From NCBI GenBank assembly GCA_903819605.1, contig CAIJEA010000073.1, forward strand, positions 1 through 14,922: DNA of 14,922 nt, read 5' to 3'. A program made the translations under genes and the position numbers. The notes below the pieces were generated by a model. The model did not search any database. It was not told the DNA's origin and saw only the letters and a list, made by a program, of their open reading frames with translations. This DNA comes from an uncultured cyanobacterium (lineage in GTDB: Bacteria > Cyanobacteriota > Cyanobacteriia > Pseudanabaenales > Pseudanabaenaceae). Shown piece by piece: positions 6,600-13,900 of this stretch. Each line of letters starts with the position of its first letter. Position 1 is the first letter of the stretch.

Positions 6600-6636
6600 G
6601 ATCTTAATAACGAGTGGGCATAATTTTATGTTGACT

Positions 6637-6725
6637 AGAACCTACGCAAATGGACTAAATAAGGGGCAGTTCATGAATTGCCCCTATGATGAGATAAAGG
6701 TTTCAAGTCATTTTTGATTAAGTCC
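6637..6725. mobile_element. MITE-like repeat, copy 2
   Basis: This element aligns over its length with the one at 2503-2591. They share the left end (ACCTACGCAAA versus ACTTACGCAAA), the central palindrome GGGGCAGTTCATGAATTGCCCC, the internal AAGTCATTTTTG block, and a right end reading TTAAGTCC, whose complement GGACTTAA matches the left end of copy 1. It sits between the sppA stop and the oxygenase start, both on the minus strand. It may separate them transcriptionally or supply the oxygenase leader. Confidence 0.65.
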
Positions 6726-6770
6726 ATGATTTCAAGAATTTTATCCGAACAAATTCCAGCATGAATTAGG

Positions 6771-7781
6771 TTAATTAAACCAACTTGGCATTAATAAAAT
6801 TGGGGGGTCGTAATTCCCTGATTGCATATTTTTACCAGTCAGTTTCGATGAGAGTTGATCGACGATCGTATTTGCGATCGAGCCGTTACCACCAATATCA
6901 AAAAATGGCAGAGCAATACTTACATTAGTTTGGCTAAGAAATTGATCTAACAACCTCTCAAAGGATTCAGGAGACTTACGGATTGGTAATTCTTTGGCTT
7001 CGGGCAACCCGAATTTCTTTCTTGATAGAACACGCAAATCAGCGATCGCTTCATCTAATGTCCCTAGAGCATCAACTAGCTTATTGTCCTTAGCTTGTTT
7101 CCCAGTATAAATTCGCCCATCCGCTAGTTTTCGCACCACTTCTAAATCCATGTTTCGCCCTTTAGAAACATCAGTAATAAATTCCTGATAGGTACTTTGC
7201 AAGAGTTCTTGCAAAAGTGATCTTTCTGGCTCCGATAGCTCGCGAAATGTTGAAAAAATATCTTTGTATGGGCCAGTTTTGATCGTTTGTGATTGAATAC
7301 CAACTTTATCTAGAAATTCCTTGGCATTAAACCCGCTCAAAATCACGCCGATACTGCCTGTTAATGTACCAGCATTAGCATAAATTTTGGTAGCTGAGCT
7401 TGCTGTGTAGTAGCCGCCACTGGTTGCCTGATCGAGCATACTCACGACAACGGGCTTTTTCGCGCTTAAGTCCTTAACGGCTTCGTACAGTTCTTTGCTT
7501 GCGCCAACAGTTCCTCCTGGGCTATTAATCGATAGCAAAACACCTTTTACAGAGTCTTCTTCGATCAGCTCACGGAGGCGATCGCGTACTGCCATTGCCC
7601 CAGATGCCGAAGCCCGTCCACCCGAAATTACACCATCTAATGACACTAGTTCAAGGCGATCGCGATCGAGTACTTTCTTTAAATTTAGTGCCTCATCCAT
7701 TTGGCGACGCTGAATACCAAATGTTGCTGAGATAAAGCAAACGGCGACTAAGGCGAGGGCAATGATGCGATTGAGTTGCAT
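6771..7781 (-). CDS. sppA: Signal peptide peptidase SppA, short form
   Basis: A 336-residue membrane-anchored serine protease (family S49) that degrades signal peptides and other membrane-released peptides. A hydrophobic anchor spans about residues 5-22. The crotonase-like core shows LLSINSPGGTVGASKELY (82-99), the nucleophile S121 in QATSGGYYTAS, GTLTGSIGVI (138-147) and the general base K173 in KTGPYKDIFSTFREL. The Ser-to-Lys spacing of 52 equals that of Bacillus subtilis SppA (S147/K199), whose length is also similar. In Synechocystis a SppA protein has been implicated in light-dependent trimming of phycobilisome linkers, so a role in antenna turnover is possible here. The gene is divergent from chlM across a palindrome. 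No clear terminator hairpin follows its stop. Confidence 0.92.
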   Translation of the reverse strand: MQLNRIIALALVAVCFISATFGIQRRQMDEALNLKKVLDRDRLELVSLDGVISGGRASASGAMAVRDRLRELIEEDSVKGVLLSINSPGGTVGASKELYEAVKDLSAKKPVVVSMLDQATSGGYYTASSATKIYANAGTLTGSIGVILSGFNAKEFLDKVGIQSQTIKTGPYKDIFSTFRELSEPERSLLQELLQSTYQEFITDVSKGRNMDLEVVRKLADGRIYTGKQAKDNKLVDALGTLDEAIADLRVLSRKKFGLPEAKELPIRKSPESFERLLDQFLSQTNVSIALPFFDIGGNGSIANTIVDQLSSKLTGKNMQSGNYDPPILLMPSWFN

Positions 7782-7818
7782 AGAAAATTTTTCTGACGGC
7801 TGCTTTAGTTTAGTATAA

Positions 7819-7867
7819 AACCCAGAAAGGAGAGTCAGTGCGATGCGCTGCCTCTCCTTTCTGGGTT
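7819..7867. repeat. Palindrome between divergent sppA and chlM
   Basis: Arms 7819-7841 (AACCCAGAAAGGAGAGTCAGTGC) and 7845-7867 pair over 23 positions with one mismatch and one G-U around the loop GAT. It looks like the terminators in this window (purine-rich left arm, GTGC heart), but it lies 37 bases upstream of sppA and 33 upstream of chlM, with no gene end beside it. It would fall in the chlM leader if transcription starts before it, or between the two promoters. Confidence 0.65.
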
Positions 7868-7900
7868 AAGATCATTTTTTTGTAAACTTTCTTCGCAATC

Positions 7901-8608
7901 ATGTCTAATCAAGCTTTCAGCAAAACCTCAACTAAAGCCGCACCAAAAGATAAAGAAATAGTTCGTGATTATTTTAATTCCACTGGCTTCGATCGCTGGC
8001 GGCGAATTTATGGCGAAGGTGATGTTAACCGCGTCCAACTCGATATCCGCACAGGACACCAGCAAACCGTTGATTATGTTTTGGCATGGTTTAAAAATGA
8101 TAAAAATGCCGCAGGGCAAACTGTATGTGATGCGGGTTGCGGTACAGGTAGTTTGAGCATTCCCCTAGCGGCATTGGGTGCAAAAGTTTACGCTAGCGAT
8201 ATTTCCGAAAAAATGGTGGGGGAAGGCAAAAGTCTTGCCGCCGATCCTGAAAATCCTATTTTTGCTGTCAAAGATTTAGCTGCATTGTCGGGAGAATATG
8301 ACACTGTAATTTGTCTAGATGTTTTGATTCATTATCCCGATCGCGAATCTGAAGAAATGATCGCCCATCTTGCATCCCTTGCCAAATCTCGCCTAATTCT
8401 TAGCTTTGCACCTCACAATCCTTATTACGTGCTGATGAAAAAAGTGGGTGATATGGTTCCAGGCCCTAGCAAAGCAACTCGCGCCTATCTGCACAAGGAG
8501 TCTGATGTCCGCCGAGTTCTCCAAAAGCTAGGCTTCACGATTAAGCGCAAGGAGTTTACGGCAACTTCATTTTATTTCTCTCGCCTACTCGAAGCTGTCC
8601 GCAATTAA
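7901..8608 (+). CDS. chlM: Magnesium protoporphyrin IX methyltransferase
   Basis: 235 residues. The enzyme transfers methyl from S-adenosylmethionine to the C13 propionate of Mg-protoporphyrin IX, giving the monomethyl ester, the step after magnesium chelatase on the chlorophyll branch. YFNSTGFDRWRRIYGEGDVN (about 24-43) is the ChlM signature. The SAM motif CDAGCGTGSLSIPLA covers 76-90, D100 in YASDIS is the probable ribose-binding acid, and FAPHNPYY falls in the middle part. Length is typical. The ATG at 7901 is favoured because the conserved region follows a short variable tail. The gene is divergent from sppA and ends at a strong terminator. hemC, 0.9 kb further on, belongs to the same tetrapyrrole pathway but is a separate unit. 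Confidence 0.95.
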   Translation: MSNQAFSKTSTKAAPKDKEIVRDYFNSTGFDRWRRIYGEGDVNRVQLDIRTGHQQTVDYVLAWFKNDKNAAGQTVCDAGCGTGSLSIPLAALGAKVYASDISEKMVGEGKSLAADPENPIFAVKDLAALSGEYDTVICLDVLIHYPDRESEEMIAHLASLAKSRLILSFAPHNPYYVLMKKVGDMVPGPSKATRAYLHKESDVRRVLQKLGFTIKRKEFTATSFYFSRLLEAVRN

Positions 8609-8618
8609 ATATAGCTAT

Positions 8619-8671
8619 AAAACCAAAAAGAGAAAGGCGGTGCGAAGCGCCGCTTTTCTCTTTTTGGTTTT
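8619..8671 (+). terminator. Long terminator hairpin after chlM
   Basis: Arms 8619-8643 and 8647-8671 pair over all 25 positions in plus-strand RNA, two of them G-U, around the loop GAA. The outer stem is AAAACC/GGTTTT and the heart is GGTGC-GAA-GCGCC. It begins 11 bases after the chlM stop. Confidence 0.85.
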
Positions 8672-8732
8672 TGAAAATAACTGTCACGCTAAAATAGGAT
8701 AACTACCCACCACGCTAAATCTTGCTTTTAAT

Positions 8733-9311
8733 ATGGTTGCTTTACCCGATCGCCTGTTAATGAATTATGAAGAATATCTTGCTTGGGAAGCAACGCAAGA
8801 AGTTCGACATGAATATTTTAATGGTGAAGTTGTAGCTATGGCTGGCGGTACACGCAACCATAACCGAGTTTCGCTTAACTTTTCAAAAATTTTAGATGAT
8901 GCTCTAGCTAATCGCCAATGTGAAGTCTATATATCTGATGTCAAAGTCCAGATTCAGCCACGTAAGAAGTACTTCTATCCTGATGTAGTTGTTACTTGCG
9001 ATGAGCGCGATACGGAACCGCAGTTAGTTTTATTTCCATGCTTAATAGTCGAAGTTCTCTCACCATCAACGGAAGCCTACGATCGCGGGTTTAAATTTGA
9101 GCAATATCGCAAGTCTGCAAGCTTACAGGAATATGTTTTAGTGCAAGTCGAGCAGCCATTGGTGGAGGTATTTCAGCGCAATCAAGAGGGGAAATGGTTG
9201 TTTTCTGAGTATGGTTTAGGCGATCGCATTTTCTTGCAGTCGATAAGGGTAGAGATTGCGGTCAGCGATTTATATCGACAAATCCAGTTTGAAAGCCTTA
9301 CGACAGGATAG
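8733..9311 (+). CDS. Uma2-family (DUF820) putative restriction endonuclease-like protein
   Basis: 192 residues of the Uma2/DUF820 family, which has the PD-(D/E)XK nuclease fold and is greatly expanded in cyanobacteria. The pattern is visible: YPDVVV with D84, LIVEVLSPST with E107, then D117 and K121 in AYDRGFKFEQYR, followed by LQEYVLVQVEQPLVEVF. The nuclease site therefore appears intact. Biological targets are not established for the family, and many copies lie near mobile genes. No antitoxin or methyltransferase partner is adjacent. chlM and its terminator lie upstream, and 176 bases separate the gene from hemC. Confidence 0.88.
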   Translation: MVALPDRLLMNYEEYLAWEATQEVRHEYFNGEVVAMAGGTRNHNRVSLNFSKILDDALANRQCEVYISDVKVQIQPRKKYFYPDVVVTCDERDTEPQLVLFPCLIVEVLSPSTEAYDRGFKFEQYRKSASLQEYVLVQVEQPLVEVFQRNQEGKWLFSEYGLGDRIFLQSIRVEIAVSDLYRQIQFESLTTG

Positions 9312-9434
9312 CGCTGTAAGAATTCTTTACATTTTATATTTTGGCGATCGCATCGAAACCGTAGCAAAACCTGTTTGAATAGAAAATGGTGCTTTTATCT
9401 CGATTTTTATAATCTTTTTATATCTTAAAAATCT

Positions 9435-9458
9435 CACCTTACAACTTCCACCTTACAA
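9435..9458 (+). promoter_or_regulatory. Direct repeats in the hemC upstream region
   Basis: CACCTTACAA occurs exactly at 9435-9444 and again at 9449-9458, start to start 14 bases apart. They lie 30-50 bases before hemC and just after a TATAAT at 9408-9413. This could be an operator or part of the leader; no regulator is identified. The -35 region for that TATAAT is not convincing. Confidence 0.35.
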
Positions 9459-9487
9459 AACTTTTTTAATCATCCACCCTTTGTCCT

Positions 9488-10438
9488 ATGGTTGCATCCT
9501 CAACAGTTCGCATTAGTTCTCGCAAAAGTCAGCTAGCACTGGTACAAACGCATTGGGTACAGGCGGAACTCAGCAAAGCACATCCCGATCGCCAGTTTGA
9601 TGTCGTCACCATGAGTACACAGGGCGATAAAATTCTTGACGTGGCGCTAGCCAAAATTGGTGATAAGGGCTTATTTACCAAAGAATTAGAAGTCTCGATG
9701 CTGACAAAGGAATCTGACCTTGCAGTACATAGTCTTAAAGATTTACCAACTCATTTACCCGAAGGACTAATCCTTGGTGCAGTAACTGAGCGTGAAGATC
9801 CCGCCGATGCCCTTGTTGTCCATGAAAAGCTAAAGGACAAAACCCTCGCAACTTTGCCATCGGGTACTGTAGTTGGCACGTCTTCACTGCGTCGCTTAGC
9901 TCAGTTACGTCATTACTATCCTCACCTCACCTTTAAAGATGTACGTGGCAACCTGAATACTCGCTTGCAAAAGCTCGATTCTGGTGAGTACGATGCGTTG
10001 ATTCTTGCCGCCGCAGGTTTGCGCCGTTTGGGAATGGGCGATCGCGTGCATGAGGTAATCGATGGAGAAATTTCGCTCCATGCCGTCGGACAGGGTGCAT
10101 TAGGAATCGAATGTCGCGCTGAAGATCCTGATATCTTGGCTTTGTTTACGCCAATCATCCACTATCCGACTACTCAACGCTGTCTTGCCGAACGTGCTTT
10201 CTTGCGCGAACTCGAAGGTGGTTGCCAAGTTCCCATTGGTGTAAATACTTCCATTACTGCTGACAAATTGACTCTTAAAGGAATTGTCGCCAGCCTTGAT
10301 GGGAAGACTCTAGTTAAGGGTGAAGTAACAGGCGATCTCACTAATCCCGAAGCGATCGGTGCAGAACTTGCTGACGACTTAAAATCTAAGGGCGCTCAAG
10401 ATATTCTCAATAAGATTTTTGCGGAAGTACGGGCTTAA
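9488..10438 (+). CDS. hemC: Hydroxymethylbilane synthase (porphobilinogen deaminase)
   Basis: 316 residues. The enzyme polymerises four porphobilinogens to hydroxymethylbilane on a covalently bound dipyrromethane cofactor, a common step for haem, chlorophyll and bilins. Motifs are SRKSQLALVQ (11-20), HSLKDLP (81-87) with the catalytic aspartate D85, GTSSLRRLAQLR (130-141), DVRGNLNTRLQKLD (151-164) and HAVGQGALGIECR. C246 in EGGCQVPIG carries the cofactor. All are present and length is normal. The ATG at 9488 places the usual short N-terminal tail before strand one. Two hairpins follow the gene. Confidence 0.96.
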   Translation: MVASSTVRISSRKSQLALVQTHWVQAELSKAHPDRQFDVVTMSTQGDKILDVALAKIGDKGLFTKELEVSMLTKESDLAVHSLKDLPTHLPEGLILGAVTEREDPADALVVHEKLKDKTLATLPSGTVVGTSSLRRLAQLRHYYPHLTFKDVRGNLNTRLQKLDSGEYDALILAAAGLRRLGMGDRVHEVIDGEISLHAVGQGALGIECRAEDPDILALFTPIIHYPTTQRCLAERAFLRELEGGCQVPIGVNTSITADKLTLKGIVASLDGKTLVKGEVTGDLTNPEAIGAELADDLKSKGAQDILNKIFAEVRA

Positions 10439-10472
10439 GATTAGAGATATAGCGAATTGCTATATAAAAATT

Positions 10473-10513
10473 AAAAAGGAGGGAGGGATACTTTGTATCG
10501 CTCTCTTTTTTTT
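10473..10513 (+). terminator. Terminator after hemC
   Basis: The left arm 10473-10490 is A- and G-rich (AAAAAGGAGGGAGGGATA) and the right arm 10496-10513 ends in nine T. They pair with one mismatch and a few G-U around a 5-base loop. A smaller hairpin (ATATAGC/GCTATAT, 10447-10465) precedes it. It separates hemC from the CHAT module. Confidence 0.7.
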
Positions 10514-10521
10514 AGAAAGAA

Positions 10522-10977
10522 ATGATTATGATAGGTTCAGCCATTCCATTTGTGGAGAAATTATCGATGTTTTCTAATGAAGAGATTTCTATTCTTGCGG
10601 CGGAAATTGATGCTCAGTTATTGGAGTTGCGATCGCTGTCTGGTGATGTGTCTCTAAAATCTGGTGATAAAGAGGCTCAACTGGTTAAACAGAATCAGGC
10701 GATCGCCACAGCCACTAAGGAACCAGCAAAGAATTTTTTACAAAAGTTTTGGAAAGCAGCAAAGGTGGATCTCTGTGAGGAGGAAGGAATGCTGTATAAG
10801 CAATGGAAGAAGTGGGGCGATCTAGATAACAAGGAGACGATTTCCGCATTTAAAGGAATTTTAACTGGGCTAGGTTTATCGGGTAATGTTTTACCAACGG
10901 TGATCGTGGCGGTGACGGTGATTGTGTTGCATATTGGTGTGAAGGCATTTTGTGATGAATATGGCGATCGCCCTTAA
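10522..10977 (+). CDS. Small single-pass membrane protein partnered with the CHAT-NTPase protein
   Basis: 151 residues with no family I recognise. The first half is helical and charged (FSNEEISILAAEIDAQLLELRSL), residues about 64-110 are basic and tryptophan-bearing (NFLQKFWKAAKVDL, YKQWKKWGDL), and residues 118-140 form one clear membrane helix (LPTVIVAVTVIVLHIGV). A short acidic-basic tail (CDEYGDRP) ends it. The gene is 15 bases upstream of the CHAT gene and almost certainly co-transcribed with it, so it is a candidate adaptor, membrane anchor or effector for that protein. The start is uncertain. The ATG at 10522 has only a weak AGAAAG upstream, while the in-frame ATG at 10567 has GGAG at 10554-10557, nine bases before it, giving 136 residues beginning MFSNEE. 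I think the shorter form is at least as likely. Confidence 0.7.
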   Translation: MIMIGSAIPFVEKLSMFSNEEISILAAEIDAQLLELRSLSGDVSLKSGDKEAQLVKQNQAIATATKEPAKNFLQKFWKAAKVDLCEEEGMLYKQWKKWGDLDNKETISAFKGILTGLGLSGNVLPTVIVAVTVIVLHIGVKAFCDEYGDRP

Positions 10978-10992
10978 CGATGAGGTTTATTG

Positions 10993-13900
10993 ATGATTGA
11001 GCTAAATGTGCGGTTTACGAGTAGCGATCGCTTTGTCATTAAGTTTGACGATCGCGAGACGGAGGCTTTGGAATTTGTAGCACCTGTGAATGATGGCGAT
11101 CGCGCTGAGATTCGCGAATATTTGGAGAAATATACATCACTTTATATGATGGATGTGGACGATCGCAGTGCTGAAAGGACTGAGGCGAAATTGCCTTTGT
11201 GGGGAGCGGCATTGTTTGAGGCAATTTTTAGCGGTGGGGATGCGAAGGCAATATTTAAGGATTTTCAGGATAGTGATGAACGAGACAAGATCTTAACAAT
11301 TTCGGCAAGTCATCCGCTTATTTTGGCTTTGCCTTGGGAACTGTTGCGCGATCCAAAGGGAACTTATTTATCGCATGGAGAAAAGCCAATTTCGATAAGG
11401 CGTAGTTTTTCGCAGTTAACAAATGAGTCGGAATTTAAGCAAGATTCAGTTAAGCAAAGTATTGTCCCTCCCAAAAATCGGTTGCGCTTGCTGTTTGTGA
11501 TTAGTCGCCCCATAGGTGCAGGTTTTCTCGATCCGCGTAAAGATGCTTTAGCAACTCTTGAGGCGATCGCTAAAAATGCACTGGGATTAATTGATGTGGA
11601 GTTTTTGCGTCCTGCAACTCTCGATAAATTGGTAGAACGTTTAGCAGATAAAAGTTTGCCATCTGTAGATATTGTGCATTTTGATGGACATGGGGTGTTT
11701 GATGTCAATAAGAACATTGGCTATCTGTTGTTTGAGGATATTGGTGGTCATGGCGATCGCGTTTCGGCGGCGCAAGTTGGGGAAAGTTTGAGTCAGGCTG
11801 GTATCAGTGCAATGTTGCTTTCGGCTTGTCAGACGGCGGCGGTAGCGGGTGAAGAAGCGATGGGAAGTGTGGCAGCAGGGCTGACCCAAGCAGGGATTCC
11901 GACCGTTTTGGCGATGCAATATTCGGTGCTAACCTCAACAACGGAGCAGATGTTTGGGGCATTTTACGAGCATCTGACGCAGGGGCAGAGATTTGGTGAG
12001 GCTTTGGAAAATGCGCGGCGCGATTTGTATGCACATCGGGAACGGGGCGATCGCCAGCGTGGACGCGATCGGGTTACTTTGCGGTTACAGGATTGGTTTT
12101 TACCTGCGTTGTATCAGGTGGGGAGCGATCGGGCGTTGTTTGCGGGAGATCCCCCCCAGCCCCCCTTGGAAAAGGGGGAGAAGATTAGAGGAAATCTTAG
12201 TAAGGTGCAGAAGGCTGGCTTTTGGGGTAGGGCTTGGGAGTTGTGGCAGATCGAGAGGGCGTATGTGCGGGATACGCGACGGGTGACGATTTCGGGTTTT
12301 GGTGGGATGGGGAAGACTTATTTGGCTGAGGAGTCGGGGCGGTGGCTGTTGCGGACGGGGATGTTTGCGCGGGTGTGTTTGGTGGGCTATGCGAATTTTC
12401 AGGGGATCGATGCGGTGTCCTATGCGGTGAGCGTGTTGGCGACAGTATTAGAAACAAATTTAATCGATGCGGCGGCGGTGACGAGGGCGCTGGCTGATCG
12501 GTCAGTGTTTTTGATTTTGGATAATTTGGAGTCGTTGGATGCGGAGCAGTTGGTAAGTTTGCTAGATGCAGCTAAGGAATGGTCGGAGGCGGGGGAAAGT
12601 CGGGTATTGCTGACGACACGCACACCTGATTTGTATCATCGTGATTATCCCAATTATCCGATTGCGATCGGGCGTAGAAGTAGGCACGTTTTTTTGCAAT
12701 TGGAGGGTTTGCAACCTGATGATGCGGTGAACTATTTCCAAAGTCTGTTGAAGTTGCCTCCTGCTCCACGTTTGGACTTACCGTTTCGTCATGATTTGTT
12801 GGCGTTGTTTGAGCTTGTGCAGCGTTTGCCTTTAGCGATCGGTTTGTTGGCAGCACAGTTGAAGGATCGGCAGGTTTTGGATGTGCGTAAGGAGTTAGAG
12901 GAGCTATTGGTTCAATCTCCTGATAATCCGTTACTTGCTTCTTTGAATCTGTCGATAAATCGGCTTTATCCTGAAGTTCAAGAATGGATTAAGTGTTTGG
13001 GTGTATTTCAGGGCAGTGCGATGGAACCTGATTTATTAGATATTACAGGCATTACGAAAACAGAATGGTGCAAGCTCAAATTACAACTAGAGTCAGCAGG
13101 ACTTATACAAACAGAATCACTAACTCGTGAAGGCGTGGGTGATCCCTTTTTCAAATTTCATCCAGCACTCTCGTTTGCAACATGGTGTCGGTTGACCAAT
13201 GGGGAACAACAGCAAATACTTAGTCGCCATTGCAATCGCTATTACAATCTGTCCAGTTATTTGTATTTTGAGGATATCAAATATCCGATTGCAACACGAG
13301 CTATTGTCCTTAGGGAATTACCTAATTTTCTATATGCAGTAAACAATGCTATAGGAACAAATGAAAACTTTGCAGCAGATTTTGTTACTAAAATCTCGAA
13401 ATTTTTTGACAACTTTGGACTGAATCAGGATCGTGAAAAGTTAACACTAAAATTGCACCAGATAAAGAATGAGGTTGTTTCAAAATCTTGGTTTCTGGTA
13501 CAGAGTAATCTAGGTGAAAAGTTACTAAATGAAGATCGATACGCTGAAGCAAAAGTAGTATTTCAAGAATTATTAGCTGCTTTGGACGAAAAGCCTAACT
13601 ATGAACGCTGTCTAATGTTAGGTGGGATTGGGCGTTGTTATGAAGGATTGGGACAAATAGACAGGGCAGAAACACAATATCTTGATGAATTAGAAGAACT
13701 AAGGAAGTTAGATCAAACAAATTTAGTAAAAAGAGAAACTGGTCTTATATATACAGACTTAGGGAATGTGCTGATTGCTATGGGTCAATATAATCGCGCT
13801 CACGATGCTTACAGAGTTTCTTTAGCAATTGCGATAGAATTAGAAGATCTTGGGGGGCAATTTGCCACAAAATTTCAGATTGGAACCTTGGCATTGTTAC

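Noticed and set aside
7928..8156. Overlapping 63-codon frames on both strands inside chlM
   Set aside because: They are covered entirely by the conserved ChlM reading frame and have no ribosome binding sites of note.
10522..10977. Small CHAT partner as a gasdermin
   Set aside because: Bacterial gasdermins are larger, rich in beta strands and have no single obvious membrane helix; this protein is short, helical and ends in one hydrophobic segment.
12197..12856. Several minus-strand open frames across the NTPase region
   Set aside because: The coding strand is G-rich there, so stop codons are rare on the opposite strand; the peptides are serine/proline/threonine-rich shadows.
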